The translations under genes and the position numbers were made by a program. Below are positions 25,949-35,040 of a stretch of DNA of 64,000 nucleotides, one piece after another. Position 1 is the first letter of the stretch. Every line of letters starts with the position of its first letter. This stretch comes from Chitinophagaceae bacterium. Lineage in GTDB: Bacteria > Bacteroidota > Bacteroidia > Chitinophagales > Chitinophagaceae. The notes under the pieces were generated by a model. That model had not been told where the DNA came from, ran no database searches, and worked only from the letters and a program-made list of their open reading frames with translations. The stretch is taken from NCBI GenBank assembly GCA_017307755.1, contig JAFKGQ010000008.1, forward strand, positions 124,001 to 188,000, read 5' to 3'.

Positions 25949-28375
25949 TCACTCGGTTCTCAGCGACTTCACAGGGTTAGCCTTTGCCGACTTTATCGCC
26001 TGTACGCTGATCGTAACCACCGCCGTGACAAGCGCCGCCCCCGTCGCCATCGCAAACACGGTCCAGCTGATGCTGGTGCGGTAAGCAAAATCCTGCAGCC
26101 ATTTATTCATCATCCACCAGGCTAACGGCGAAGCCACCAGGATGGATAATACCACCAGCTTTAGGAAATCCCGGGTCAGCAGACCGAGTATCCCGCCCAC
26201 ACTGGCGCCAAGCACTTTGCGGATCCCGATCTCACGGGTACGCTGTTCGGCCGTGAACATTGCCAGCCCCAGCAGACCCATACAGGCGATAAGAATGGCC
26301 AACGTCGCAAAAGAAATAAAGAGCCGTCCCGTCTGTTGCTCTGTCCGGTAAGTATGGTTGAACTCCTCATCCATGAATGTATAGTTAAAAGGCTGTGATG
26401 GCGCCATGACCTTCCATCTATTTTCTATCTGCGTGATCAGCCCGGGAATATTCTTCGTGGCGGTCTTGATGGCTATCCGGCTGTTCTCTCTTCTCCATCG
26501 CATGGCCAGGGGCGACACCTGCTCCCGCAGCGAATTAAAATTAAAATCCTTTACCACCCCTACCACATGCAGATGCGTCAGGTCCTTTGCAGGGAAATTA
26601 TCCAGGGAATAGAGGTCTTTGTTCACTGCCTCCCGGAAACCCAGGAGACGGGCAGCAGACTCATTCAGGATGATACCCGTCGAATCCGTAAGAAAGTCCT
26701 TTGAAAAATTACGGCCCTGCACCATCTGCATGTCCAGCGTGGGAATATAATTTTCATCCACGCTCCATATCTGCATAGAGGCCGCCTTGGAGCCGTCCGT
26801 AGTCGGTACGGGGAATAAAGGATAGTCGTTCCGCCACGTGGCCGTGGGCAGATACCCCGTCATAGTGGCGCTCTCCGCCCCATTCATTTTCAGGACCTCC
26901 TCCCGGAAGGCGGTGGCCTGGCTGCCCAATGCATTTGTATTTTGTATGATCAGCACCTGCTCCCTGTTATAGCCGATGTTCTTGTTGTGTATGTAGCTCA
27001 GCTGCCGGTAGATCACGATCGTACCCACCATCAATACGACAGATATTGTGAACTGGAAGACGACAAGGGTGCTTCGCAGCCAGCCACTCTTAAAACCCGC
27101 GGCTATCTTGCCCTTCAACACCTGCACGGGACGAAAGGCGGAAAGGAAAAGGGCAGGATAGCTGCCCGCCAGAAAACCTACCACTACGGTCAGACACAGA
27201 AGGGAGGCCAACACCCAGGGGTTGCCAAACAATTCCGGTGTCAGTTGCTTGGACGCCAGCTGATTGAAAAAAGGCAGCAGAGAGATGGCAATAAGCACTG
27301 CCAGCACGAGTGCGATAAAACATATCAGCATGGACTCCATAAGGAATTGCCGTATGAGACTTTGCCGCGTGGAGCCCAATACCTTTCTCACCCCCACCTC
27401 CTTGGCCCTGCCTGCGCTGCGGGCCGTCGACAGGTTCATAAAATTGATACAGGCGATCAGCAGGATAAAGACGGCGATCGTGGAAAATATATACACATAC
27501 TGGATATTGCCGTTGTGCCCTATCTCGCTCGTTTTATTGGAGTGCAGATGGATATCCGTCAAAGGCATCAACGAGTATTTTACATAATTTCCGCTCTTGA
27601 TAAATTGATCTATATCCACATGCATGACAGCCTGTGCAACGGGAACTATATATTTATTGACCATCTGTGGCAAACGGGCTTCCAGCCGCCGGGCATCTGC
27701 CCCTTTTTTCAGGACAATATAGGTATTGAAGTTATTGCTCAGCCAGTCACCCTGCTCCCAATGCGCCATAGACTTGTTCAACGAAATAAAAAAATCATAG
27801 TTGAAGTGCGATTGCTCCGGCACATCCCTGATCACCCCCGTCACTTTCAGGTTGGTAGTATCGCCCACCACCAGGTACTTTCCTACCACGTCCGTGCTAT
27901 TAAAATATTTCAGGGCCGTCCGCTCTGTGATCACCACTGACCGGGGCTCCGTCAACGCATGGGCCGGATCGCCCTGTATCATAGGAAAGGTAAAGACACT
28001 AAAAAGAGTAGAGTCCGTATAGACCACTTTGTCCTCCTGTATATTCTGCTGGCCTTTTCTCACCAGCATACCCCCATACCCGCGGAAACGTACTTCCTGC
28101 TCCACCTCCGGGTAATCCTTTTTCATCGCAGCCCCCATCGGCTCAGGCGCCACGGCAAGGACAAAGTGATTCCCGGCAAACTTCAGGTCCCCGTCCACCC
28201 GGTAGATACGGTCGGCCTTTTCGTTATACCTGTCAAAGCTCAGCTCATCCTTTACATACAGCAGGATCAGCAGACAGGTAGCCAGGCCAATGGCCAGGCC
28301 GGAAATATTGATAAAGGAAAAAACCTTGTTGGTCTTCAGGTTCCTCCAGGCGATGAGCAGGTAGTTTTTGAGCAT
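25949..28375 (-). CDS. ABC transporter permease, MacB/FtsX type
   Basis: An 808-residue paralogue of the downstream gene with the same plan: first helix (MLKNYLLIAWRNLKTNKVFSF), MacB_PCD domain, FtsX pair (FILLIACINFMNLSTARSAGRAK region; C-terminal EQRTREIGIRKVLGASVGG). It also lacks the ATPase. It leads a two-gene unit with the 788-residue permease. Ahead of it lies the regulatory block at 28406-28497, which is shared with the permease at 51659. Confidence 0.9.
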   Translation of the reverse strand: MLKNYLLIAWRNLKTNKVFSFINISGLAIGLATCLLILLYVKDELSFDRYNEKADRIYRVDGDLKFAGNHFVLAVAPEPMGAAMKKDYPEVEQEVRFRGYGGMLVRKGQQNIQEDKVVYTDSTLFSVFTFPMIQGDPAHALTEPRSVVITERTALKYFNSTDVVGKYLVVGDTTNLKVTGVIRDVPEQSHFNYDFFISLNKSMAHWEQGDWLSNNFNTYIVLKKGADARRLEARLPQMVNKYIVPVAQAVMHVDIDQFIKSGNYVKYSLMPLTDIHLHSNKTSEIGHNGNIQYVYIFSTIAVFILLIACINFMNLSTARSAGRAKEVGVRKVLGSTRQSLIRQFLMESMLICFIALVLAVLIAISLLPFFNQLASKQLTPELFGNPWVLASLLCLTVVVGFLAGSYPALFLSAFRPVQVLKGKIAAGFKSGWLRSTLVVFQFTISVVLMVGTIVIYRQLSYIHNKNIGYNREQVLIIQNTNALGSQATAFREEVLKMNGAESATMTGYLPTATWRNDYPLFPVPTTDGSKAASMQIWSVDENYIPTLDMQMVQGRNFSKDFLTDSTGIILNESAARLLGFREAVNKDLYSLDNFPAKDLTHLHVVGVVKDFNFNSLREQVSPLAMRWRRENSRIAIKTATKNIPGLITQIENRWKVMAPSQPFNYTFMDEEFNHTYRTEQQTGRLFISFATLAILIACMGLLGLAMFTAEQRTREIGIRKVLGASVGGILGLLTRDFLKLVVLSILVASPLAWWMMNKWLQDFAYRTSISWTVFAMATGAALVTAVVTISVQAIKSAKANPVKSLRTE

Positions 28376-28405
28376 AATGGCTGCGTTTATGGAGGATAGT
28401 AGAGT

Positions 28406-28497
28406 AAAAAAAATGCCGTGTTCGTTATAAAATCATAATCAACGAATTACACAAACCCCCATCCCCCCTTCTGTACGATTTTGATACACCACCTGTA
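28406..28497 (-). promoter_or_regulatory. Conserved regulatory block B upstream of the tandem permeases
   Basis: Reading on the minus strand: TACA (28497-28494), five bases, TGTATC (28488-28483), AAAAT, CGTACAG (28477-28471), 28 bases, TTGAT (28442-28438), 15 bases, AACACGGCAT and a T run (to 28406). The same blocks occur at 51538-51629 with identical spacing. The TGTATC...CGTACA part is a near-palindrome and a likely operator; TTGAT may be a -33 element. The distance from the CGTACA to the start codon is 96 bases. Confidence 0.6.
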
Positions 28498-28573
28498 CTG
28501 TTCCGGCGGTCTGTGGGGTCTACCGGGCCTGCCTCCGCCGTCTGACCAAAATTGCTTGGAGCAAACCCGATCA

Positions 28574-29371
28574 TTAGTCTCTTGGAACGTTAATGATAAA
28601 CTCTGTGCCTTTATTTATTTCACTTTGGATTGAAACAATGGCCTTGATCTGGTTTGCCCGGCTGAAAATATTTCGCAGTCCGGTGCTTTGCTTTTCCGGA
28701 CTTTGATCATCAACTATATTATGATCGAACCCTATCCCATCGTCCGCAATTTTTATGACCAATGCGGTCAGGGTATAATTCAATGATACATTTATCGAGC
28801 TTGCCTTTGCATGTTTCAAAATATTGTTTAATATTTCCTGGCACATCCGGAATAATATGATCTCGCGTTCCGGACTTACCTTATATTCGTCCACTGTCTT
28901 TGAAAACGTGATCGCATATCGGTTCCTCTTTCCAATGATGGCCATTTCATTCTGGAAGGCTTTTGAAAATCCTATATGCATAATATGGTCTGTGTTCAGG
29001 CTGGCGCTTAGCGCTTTTAATTCTCCCAAAAGCTGTTTAGCCAGCGATTTGGTTTCTAAAATATTCTCCCGTATTTCATCATTACCTCTCGCCATCAGCT
29101 CCGAAAGGTTTATATTGATCAGCGACACCAGGTGGCTGAAATTTGCATGCAGTTCCTTGGATATATGATCGAGCGTTTGTTCCTGGATCTCAAGCTTGGA
29201 CAGGAGGAGTGTTTTGTTAAACGCCTCCAGCAGTTCCTGCATCTCTAGTCTGTGACGATATCTTTTTCTTTGATAAATAAAAAGGAGGTATACGATCATC
29301 GCTGTCAGGCCTACTGCCAGGATTGTACCGAAAAGAACAACAATAGCTATTTCCCTTGACGTATCCTGCAT
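28574..29371 (-). CDS. Sensor histidine kinase (NarX/LytS-like) with an altered H-box
   Basis: A 265-residue kinase: one N-terminal helix (IAIVVLFGTILAVGLTAMIVYL region), a helical dimerisation part, and a HATPase_c domain with an N box (CQEILNNILKHAKAS) and G box (IADDGIGFDHN, GLRNIFSRANQI). The phosphoacceptor is probably the His in SKELHANFSHL, but the acidic residue that normally follows (HD) is Ala. The kinase may still act or be modified. It is the last gene of an AT-rich operon with the NarL-type regulator and overlaps the gene before it by 25 bases. Confidence 0.85.
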   Translation of the reverse strand: MQDTSREIAIVVLFGTILAVGLTAMIVYLLFIYQRKRYRHRLEMQELLEAFNKTLLLSKLEIQEQTLDHISKELHANFSHLVSLININLSELMARGNDEIRENILETKSLAKQLLGELKALSASLNTDHIMHIGFSKAFQNEMAIIGKRNRYAITFSKTVDEYKVSPEREIILFRMCQEILNNILKHAKASSINVSLNYTLTALVIKIADDGIGFDHNIVDDQSPEKQSTGLRNIFSRANQIKAIVSIQSEINKGTEFIINVPRD

Positions 29372-29964
29372 AAAAAAGCAATTGCATAAAGCGAATACAT
29401 GATAAAATTCATCACCAGTAATATATATATGAGTTTTTCCAACAGGGACGGTGCAATATGATTAAACACAAGAAAAAGAGGAAGGTTTCCACTATGGGAA
29501 ATAAGGATTGCCGTAGATATCCAAAACATTGGCTCCGTGGAAAGTCTGACCATTTCTTTCTGTTCCACTATCTGGTAAAAATACAGGATAGATAGTGCTA
29601 TCATAATTGTAATAGCCAACACATATGTATAACTGGTGAAAGAGTGTAGTCCTTGAAAATACGACAGATTTATGATCCCCAATGCTCCAAAAATAAACCC
29701 CATATATAATATGATGCGTTTAAGTAACGTCGACCGCAGTTCAAAATAAAATACGGACATGTATAACAGGTACTGGGGAATAAGATAAATATTATACAAC
29801 AGGAAGTTCCGGGTCATGAACCTGGCGATGACCTCGACCAGGAGGTTACTGATAAGAAGGATCGAAAACAGTCTGTATTGTACAGCCCATTTTTGACCAA
29901 AGCTTCTCAGACTTAGGATCACGCTGAGGAACAGGGGCACAAGATAAATATCAGATATTCGCAT
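29347..29964 (-). CDS. Multi-helix membrane protein of the kinase operon
   Basis: A 205-residue protein with about six or seven helices (ILLISNLLVEVIARF, YLLYMSVFYFELR, ALGIINLSYF, YVLAITIMIALSILYFY, FLVFNHIAPSLLEKLIYILL). No known family recognised. It overlaps both neighbours (14 and 25 bases), so it is translationally coupled with the kinase and the unknown protein, and may be the membrane sensor for the kinase, which itself has little sensory material. That is inference from position. Confidence 0.8.
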   Translation of the reverse strand: MRISDIYLVPLFLSVILSLRSFGQKWAVQYRLFSILLISNLLVEVIARFMTRNFLLYNIYLIPQYLLYMSVFYFELRSTLLKRIILYMGFIFGALGIINLSYFQGLHSFTSYTYVLAITIMIALSILYFYQIVEQKEMVRLSTEPMFWISTAILISHSGNLPLFLVFNHIAPSLLEKLIYILLVMNFIMYSLYAIAFLCRIRQGK

Positions 29965-30463
29965 CTATAATTTGGTTATTCTTCCCGGGTAGCATTTTCA
30001 TGATCTTATCATATTCATGGCGCATCCTCTTTTCCAGGTCCCGGATATCCTTCTTGTACTCTACGTAATATTTATCTGTTCCGCTTTTGGCGTCTGTCAA
30101 TAGTTCGTAACAATTGGCGTGCCGGGCCAAAAGCACTTTATATGATCTAAAGGTAGTTTTAAGAATAGCCGCATTCACCGACATAAAGTCGAAAAGAGGC
30201 AGCATTTCCTCCGGTATATCCCTGCTGCTGGAAAGTATGACGGTCAATTCCTTTTCGAGGCTTTCCTTCGTCAACTGAGATTGGGGCTCTTTTTCAAATT
30301 CAGCCAGGATGAGCTTTTGTTTACGTTTCCTAAACAAATTTTTTATCTTTTCATATGCATCGTTTGCGAAGTTCTTTCCTGTCTCCTTTGCCGCCTCCAA
30401 AAGGATAGATGATAACACATGTGTGACTATATGTGCGATCTTACGAGAAAGAGGATCTATCAT
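29951..30463 (-). CDS. Unknown protein of the kinase operon
   Basis: A 170-residue, highly charged and probably alpha-helical protein (FEKEPQSQLTKESLEKELTV, KKDIRDLEKRMRHEYDKIMK), with a short amphipathic N-terminus (IAHIVTHVLSSILLEAAKE). It has no signal peptide. I do not recognise the family. It starts nine bases after the response regulator stop and overlaps the next gene. Confidence 0.72.
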   Translation of the reverse strand: MIDPLSRKIAHIVTHVLSSILLEAAKETGKNFANDAYEKIKNLFRKRKQKLILAEFEKEPQSQLTKESLEKELTVILSSSRDIPEEMLPLFDFMSVNAAILKTTFRSYKVLLARHANCYELLTDAKSGTDKYYVEYKKDIRDLEKRMRHEYDKIMKMLPGKNNQIIDANI

Positions 30464-30472
30464 ATGTTAAGT

Positions 30473-31147
30473 TTATATTTTTACCCATCCGCTTTTCACG
30501 GCATGCATGGCCAGGGCAACCCTGCTTTTGACGTTAAATCGGCTGAACAAGGCCTCTCGGTATCCCTCGATGGTCTTAGGACTCAAATTCATTTTTTCGG
30601 CAATTTGTGTGTATGTCATATCAGTACAGGCCAGCTTTACAAATTCACGCTCATTTTCGGACAACTCGGACGGGGTGCCGGATGCAGATTGAATATGTTT
30701 TGACTGGATCTCTTGCGCCATTACTGAAGCAACAAGATCCGAATAATAAAAGCCCTTGCTCTCGATAGCCAAAAGAGCATTATGCAGATCTTCTATTTCA
30801 ATATCCTTTGAAATATACCCTTTTACACCCAGCCTTAGCATTTTAAGAATAGACGCCTCTGTCCCAAACATGGTGACAACAAGGATATTGACCTCCGGAT
30901 AAAACTTTCTTAGCCAGGCCACAGCCTCGTAACCATCCATATCGGGCATATCGATATCCATCAGGACAATATCGGGAAGCAGTTTTTTCTTCAACTTATC
31001 TTTCAGGTCTTGTCCGTTAGCCGCCTCAAACAATATGGTATACTTATTGTGCTTATCGCCAAGATTGATCAATTTGATAAGCCCTTTTCTGAAGAGGTTA
31101 TGATCATCTATGATCCCGATCTTTATTTGTGGCGCTGGTTCCTGCAT
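30473..31147 (-). CDS. NarL/FixJ-family response regulator
   Basis: A 224-residue regulator: receiver domain with DD14-15, phospho-acceptor Asp64 in IVLMDIDMPDMDG, then a LuxR-type helix-turn-helix (ELSENEREFVKLACTDMTYT, IAEKMNLSPKTIEGYREALF). First gene of the four-gene operon and the natural partner of its kinase. A 9-base inverted repeat at 31241-31272 lies about 95 bases upstream and could be its own binding site. Confidence 0.92.
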   Translation of the reverse strand: MQEPAPQIKIGIIDDHNLFRKGLIKLINLGDKHNKYTILFEAANGQDLKDKLKKKLLPDIVLMDIDMPDMDGYEAVAWLRKFYPEVNILVVTMFGTEASILKMLRLGVKGYISKDIEIEDLHNALLAIESKGFYYSDLVASVMAQEIQSKHIQSASGTPSELSENEREFVKLACTDMTYTQIAEKMNLSPKTIEGYREALFSRFNVKSRVALAMHAVKSGWVKI

Positions 31148-31240
31148 TTAGTAAAAGATTTTGCCACATGGATGAAAAAATGGAGAGAGCGGGCGAAGAA
31201 AGAAAAGCGGGCGGTCCCAATAGCAGTAAAAACCCATTTT

Positions 31241-31272
31241 GTGTAATTTGTTTAAAAATAAATAAATTACAC
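31241..31272. promoter_or_regulatory. Inverted repeat upstream of the response-regulator operon
   Basis: Arms GTGTAATTT (31241-31249) and AAATTACAC (31264-31272) with a 14-base AT-rich spacer; both arms match over nine bases. It lies in the 360-base region 31148-31507 between the NarL-type operon and the AraC gene. The rest of that region is AT-rich and gene-free, with a possible -7 box TACCTTTA at 31470-31477 before AraC and a small G/C hairpin at 31438-31455. Confidence 0.45.
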
Positions 31273-31507
31273 TATTGGTCCAAATAAAAATAGAACATCC
31301 CTAAGTTGAACAAAGATGACCAATTTATCAAGAGGATAAAACCGGTTTTTATTCAGGATTTTTCCCTCTTTCTTTTCTATTGATAATCAAAATATTATGA
31401 AACAATCTCCTTTCAATAACCCCTACTATTTGTACCCAAGGGGGTTTTTCCCCTTTAAAATGGCCGTCATACCTTTACCATAAATACATAAAATAACGGT
31501 ATTCCCG

Positions 31508-32344
31508 ATGAAGCGTTATATCCAGCATGAGGATCTAAAGATCTCCCATTTCACCGCCCGTCAGTGGGAACATCCCGTGCATAACCATAACCATTTCGAG
31601 ATCATCTTTATCCACAGGGGAAAAGGAGAGCATTGTCTCTCGGGGAGCCATTATCCCTATTCCGGCCCCTGTCTTTTCCTGCTGGCTCCCAGTGACACTC
31701 ACCATTTCGGGATAGCGGAAGAAACGGAGTTCACTTTTCTCAAATTCACCAACGTATACCTGGATATACCACAGTTGTTGATGGATGATCACAGACGGCA
31801 TGCACCGCTGCTGGAAGGGAGTCCCGAAGCGCAGAAGGCCGGCAGGCTGGTACGGCTGATAACAGAAGAATGGCAACAGACATCCGGCGCACCGGACGAA
31901 ACCGTTTTCTTTCTTATCCAGGCGCTGTTGTCCCTTATCCGCAGGAACATACAAACAGCCCTCCCGCATGATGTTCATCCTCTTCATGCCGAAAAGATCA
32001 GCGCCATTATCAACTATCTCCACAGCCATATCCATTCGCCTGAGCACACAAAGTTGGAACACCTGGCTAAACAATTCGGTTATTCACGGCATTATCTGGG
32101 TATCTTTTTTAAAGAACAGACGGGTATGCCCATCCGGGATTATGTAAATCGCTACCGGCTGCAGTTGATAGAACAGCGGCTACGATATAGTTCCCATAGT
32201 ATAAAAGAGATCAGCAATGAAATGGGGTTTACGGACCAAAGCCATTTCAATAAATTTTTTAAGACCCATAAAGGCATGAGCCCGTCCGGATTTAGAGACG
32301 ACCAGGCCAATACACACGCTTCATCGGATGGAAATAAAAATTGA
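31508..32344 (+). CDS. AraC-family transcriptional regulator with cupin sensor domain
   Basis: A 278-residue regulator: N-terminal AraC_binding/cupin domain (HPVHNHNHFEIIFIHRGKG, GPCLFLLAPSDTHHFG), then two helix-turn-helix motifs about residues 175-270 (LEHLAKQFGYSRHYLGIFFK; IKEISNEMGFTDQSHFNKFF). Such proteins sense a small ligand, often a sugar, and act as activators. The ligand is unknown. Its end overlaps the next gene by 17 bases, but no obvious target is adjacent. Confidence 0.9.
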   Translation: MKRYIQHEDLKISHFTARQWEHPVHNHNHFEIIFIHRGKGEHCLSGSHYPYSGPCLFLLAPSDTHHFGIAEETEFTFLKFTNVYLDIPQLLMDDHRRHAPLLEGSPEAQKAGRLVRLITEEWQQTSGAPDETVFFLIQALLSLIRRNIQTALPHDVHPLHAEKISAIINYLHSHIHSPEHTKLEHLAKQFGYSRHYLGIFFKEQTGMPIRDYVNRYRLQLIEQRLRYSSHSIKEISNEMGFTDQSHFNKFFKTHKGMSPSGFRDDQANTHASSDGNKN

Positions 32345-32966
32345 AAAAACCAAAGGATATACAGAAGCCATTTTGGATGATGACTGCGGCTTCGAAAAAT
32401 TCTACAGGACGGCCGGTCTGTTGGAGTCGGTCTTTCAATGCGTCTTCACCCAAAAATTGGATGACCAGGACAGCCTTTATTGGGACTTCGAATACAAAGA
32501 AAGCCGCCTGACCCTTCACTACAATATATATATGGGTATTTCCCTCTTTCCCACCAGATTCAAAGAAGCCTCATCTTCCGACAATAAAGACGTGGAGGAA
32601 TTGGGAGCGCAGCTTTTTATCCGGGTACGGGACCAGGACTGGTATAATTTCGAAGAAGGAAAGACCATTGGTGAAAAAGGGTCGGAAGAAGGCGAGATCG
32701 TCTTCGATCTGGAAAATGTCCATGGCGCCAGGATCACGGTTGAACACAACAGCGCCACCGCGCCTTTTGCCATTACCTACGGCATCTATGGCTTATTGTT
32801 CCACGTCCATTACAAGTCAGACCCGGAGAAGGCCGGCGAATATGTAGCGTGGTTGAAAGCCAGGATAAACAAGGTCTTCGACATGTACGAGTTCCCGGAA
32901 AATCATCGTACGGAAGAATGGTACCATAGACACGACAGGCTGGTGCATGAGCTGACCATCGATTAG
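32328..32966 (+). CDS. Unknown cytoplasmic protein
   Basis: A 212-residue acidic protein (WDFEYKESRLTLHYNIYMG, KTIGEKGSEEGEIVFDLENV). No signal peptide or helix; alternating strand pattern. I do not recognise it. It overlaps the end of the AraC gene, so they are probably co-transcribed. Its TAG stop shares two bases with the TAA stop of the convergent TPR gene (TTAG at 32963-32966). Confidence 0.75.
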   Translation: MEIKIEKTKGYTEAILDDDCGFEKFYRTAGLLESVFQCVFTQKLDDQDSLYWDFEYKESRLTLHYNIYMGISLFPTRFKEASSSDNKDVEELGAQLFIRVRDQDWYNFEEGKTIGEKGSEEGEIVFDLENVHGARITVEHNSATAPFAITYGIYGLLFHVHYKSDPEKAGEYVAWLKARINKVFDMYEFPENHRTEEWYHRHDRLVHELTID

Positions 32967-34489
32967 GAAAAGTCCGGCAGCGTATTAAACTTCAAATACC
33001 CATGTCTGGGTGTTCTATGCAGCAAGGTCCTGGCTTGTTCTATTTCCGCAGTCAACTCATAGTAATGGATATGTCTTAGTACCCGATCGAACATTTCTTC
33101 AAAAGACATTGACGCATGGACCACCACCGGCGTGATCCCGTCCAGAAAGCCTGCCTCATTCTTAGCCGTAGCCTCCGCATCTTCGATCATCTTCGCCGTC
33201 TGTAATAGTGCGGACGTGCTCCCCAACTCCCGGTAGACGGCCATCTTTCCATAAAGGGCAGGCAGGAATGGCCCTGCCTCTTCAAAACTACGTAATGCAC
33301 TGTCCGGATCATTATGCAATAAGTACAATTGTCCCGCGTAATAGCTGTCCACCGGCCCTCCATCTTCTGTTCTTCCAGCCTGCTCGATAGCATAGGTCAA
33401 CCCATCATCAGGCTCTTTAAAATCCATGGCGGAAAGAACAAGATAGTACTGATCCCTTAATGTAAGTGGCTGGGGATGGGCGTCGGACTCAAATTGCGTG
33501 TCAAATATCCGGTAGGCGGCCGGGGAGTTGCCCATATAATAATTCACCATTGCCTCCAGGCTGTAGTATTTCTCCGGGTCTGTTGCCGGATAGTTTTTAC
33601 TGCGCAGATGGTCCAGAAAGTCATCCCACCTCTTACAGGTGGCCATCAGCCATTCGATATTGGAAAAATTTGCTTCCGGGCTATCATCTCCATTTTTGAC
33701 GGACAATATCTGTTTAACGATATAAGGGGAGGGGAACCTGTCCCTAAATACCTCTAAAAGACTGCTCCCATCAAGACCGAGGTAATATGCGCGTTTATAA
33801 TGCAGGGAAGCAAGGTCAAATTCCTTTTTGACCTCATATACACGCGCCAGGCCAACATACGCCCTTTTGTTGTCAGGCTTTATTTCAATGGACCTGGTAA
33901 AACATTGTACAGCCTTACCATACTCATTTATCTTATATAACGCACGTCCCAGACTGGTATAAGCCGACGCATAGTCGGGTTGTAGCGCTATGGCCTTATT
34001 ATAATCTTCGATAGCATTTTGGTATTTTTCTTTTTCACTCCATGCGCTGCCCCGTTGGAGATATAGTTCTGCATTGTCCGGCCTCAATTCGATGGCCTTG
34101 TCAAAGTACCCGATGGCTGTGTCATATTCCTTTTTATCGCTCCATGCGACGCCTAAGTACTGGTAGGACGATGCATGCCCCGGTCTTAGCTCCATGGCCC
34201 TCGTAAGGTCCGGTATGGCTTTATTGGGCTGCTGTTTAAAGGACCAGGAGATCCCCCGGTTAAGCCAGGCCCGGAAATAGTCCGGCCGCAGGGCTATAAC
34301 TTTTGTAAAGTCTTCAATGGCAGTGTCATATGTTTTGTTGGAAAACCATGCGACGCCCCGGTAGAAATAAAATTCTGCGTAAGTGTCGTCCTCAAGGATG
34401 GCGTCATTCAAAAGAACGATCATTTTCTGGTATCTGCCCTGACTGTGCAATAACTGCACTTCTTCCAGCAGTTGGTCGACCCTGATCAT
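32963..34489 (-). CDS. Tetratricopeptide-repeat protein
   Basis: A 508-residue protein with at least seven TPR motifs in residues about 10-260 (AEFYFYRGVAWFSNKTYDTA, IEDFTKVIALRPDYFRAWLN, IGYFDKAIELRPDNAELYLQ, AVQCFTRSIEIKPDNKRAY), followed by a helical C-terminal part without clear repeats. TPR domains hold protein complexes together. It has no signal peptide. It is divergent from the BlaI operon, with a 187-base intergenic region; the two palindromes there lie close to the BlaI start. Confidence 0.88.
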   Translation of the reverse strand: MIRVDQLLEEVQLLHSQGRYQKMIVLLNDAILEDDTYAEFYFYRGVAWFSNKTYDTAIEDFTKVIALRPDYFRAWLNRGISWSFKQQPNKAIPDLTRAMELRPGHASSYQYLGVAWSDKKEYDTAIGYFDKAIELRPDNAELYLQRGSAWSEKEKYQNAIEDYNKAIALQPDYASAYTSLGRALYKINEYGKAVQCFTRSIEIKPDNKRAYVGLARVYEVKKEFDLASLHYKRAYYLGLDGSSLLEVFRDRFPSPYIVKQILSVKNGDDSPEANFSNIEWLMATCKRWDDFLDHLRSKNYPATDPEKYYSLEAMVNYYMGNSPAAYRIFDTQFESDAHPQPLTLRDQYYLVLSAMDFKEPDDGLTYAIEQAGRTEDGGPVDSYYAGQLYLLHNDPDSALRSFEEAGPFLPALYGKMAVYRELGSTSALLQTAKMIEDAEATAKNEAGFLDGITPVVVHASMSFEEMFDRVLRHIHYYELTAEIEQARTLLHRTPRHGYLKFNTLPDFS

Positions 34490-34626
34490 AAGTAAGGTTT
34501 AATAGTAGAGTAAATGAAATCTTCGCCGGCGGCAGCCAGCTTAGAATTATACGTAAAATAAGAAATTTTCGGCGCATCTTTCGCATTGTATAACCCCGTC
34601 TCAAATAAAAAAAATATTTCGATTTT

Positions 34627-34658
34627 CTTGCTGAACTATAAATATAGTTTTATCTTTA
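34627..34658 (+). promoter_or_regulatory. Promoter of the BlaI-M56-efflux operon
   Basis: A -33-like CTTG at 34627-34630 (consensus TTTG), a 20-base spacer and a -7 element TATCTTTA at 34651-34658 (consensus TAnnTTTG), 18 bases before the BlaI start. The spacing and both boxes fit a Bacteroidota housekeeping promoter. Two palindromes overlap it, at 34634-34649 and 34658-34675. Confidence 0.6.
34634..34649. promoter_or_regulatory. BlaI-type operator 1
   Basis: AACTATAAATATAGTT, a 16-base sequence with perfect 6-base arms (AACTAT/ATAGTT), inside the spacer of the promoter. The same ACTAT-N4-ATAGT core repeats 24 bases downstream. Confidence 0.65.
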
Positions 34659-34675
34659 AACTATAAACATAGTTT
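34658..34675. promoter_or_regulatory. BlaI-type operator 2
   Basis: AAACTATAAACATAGTTT, an 18-base sequence with 7-base arms AAACTAT/ATAGTTT, just after the -7 box and ending one base before the BlaI start codon. It would cover the transcription start. It shares its core with operator 1. Confidence 0.65.
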
Positions 34676-34676
34676 A

Positions 34677-35039
34677 ATGAAATCCCTGACAAAGGCGGAA
34701 GAGCAGGTAATGAAAGTGTTATGGAAGATGGGAAATGGCCTGTTAATGGAAATTGTTGACAACATGCCTTCTCCCCAGCCGCACAAGAACACAGTGGCAA
34801 CCATTCTTAAAACCATGGTCGATAAGGGATTTGTAAAAACTGAGAACATTGGAAGGATCCATCGGTATCATCCTGTCATTAAAAAAGAAGAATATTCCAA
34901 ATCCGCCCTGGAGGGTGTTGCAAAGGGCTATTTTGAAGGCTCCTTTCCCGATGTTGTCTCTTTTCTGGTAGATGAAAAAAAATTATCCGTCAGGGAGTTG
35001 GAAGTTTTATTGCAGCAGTTGAAGAAAAATAAGAAGTGA
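34677..35039 (+). CDS. BlaI/MecI/CopY-family transcriptional repressor
   Basis: A 120-residue winged-helix repressor of the penicillinase-repressor family: LTKAEEQVMKVLWKMGNGLL, then the recognition-helix region PHKNTVATILKTMVDKGFVK and the wing IGRIHRYHPVIKKEEYSKSA. The C-terminus (SVRELEVLLQQLKKNKK) is the dimerisation part. In this family a partner M56 protease inactivates the repressor when an envelope signal arrives. It is the first gene of a five-gene operon, and two palindromes over its promoter are its likely operators. Not necessarily linked to beta-lactams; the partner lacks the penicillin-sensor domain. Confidence 0.93.
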   Translation: MKSLTKAEEQVMKVLWKMGNGLLMEIVDNMPSPQPHKNTVATILKTMVDKGFVKTENIGRIHRYHPVIKKEEYSKSALEGVAKGYFEGSFPDVVSFLVDEKKLSVRELEVLLQQLKKNKK

Positions 35040-35040
35040 T

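Noticed and set aside
20684..27940. Long reading frames opposite to the CxxCH lipoprotein (20684-21667) and the permease (26942-27940).
   Set aside because: Both lie wholly inside well-supported genes on the other strand, have shuffled composition and no recognisable domain.
31438..31455. A small G/C hairpin (AAGGGG/CCCCTT) before the AraC gene as a terminator.
   Set aside because: Only a 6-base stem; it lies 290 bases upstream of the NarL-type gene start and no gene ends there.
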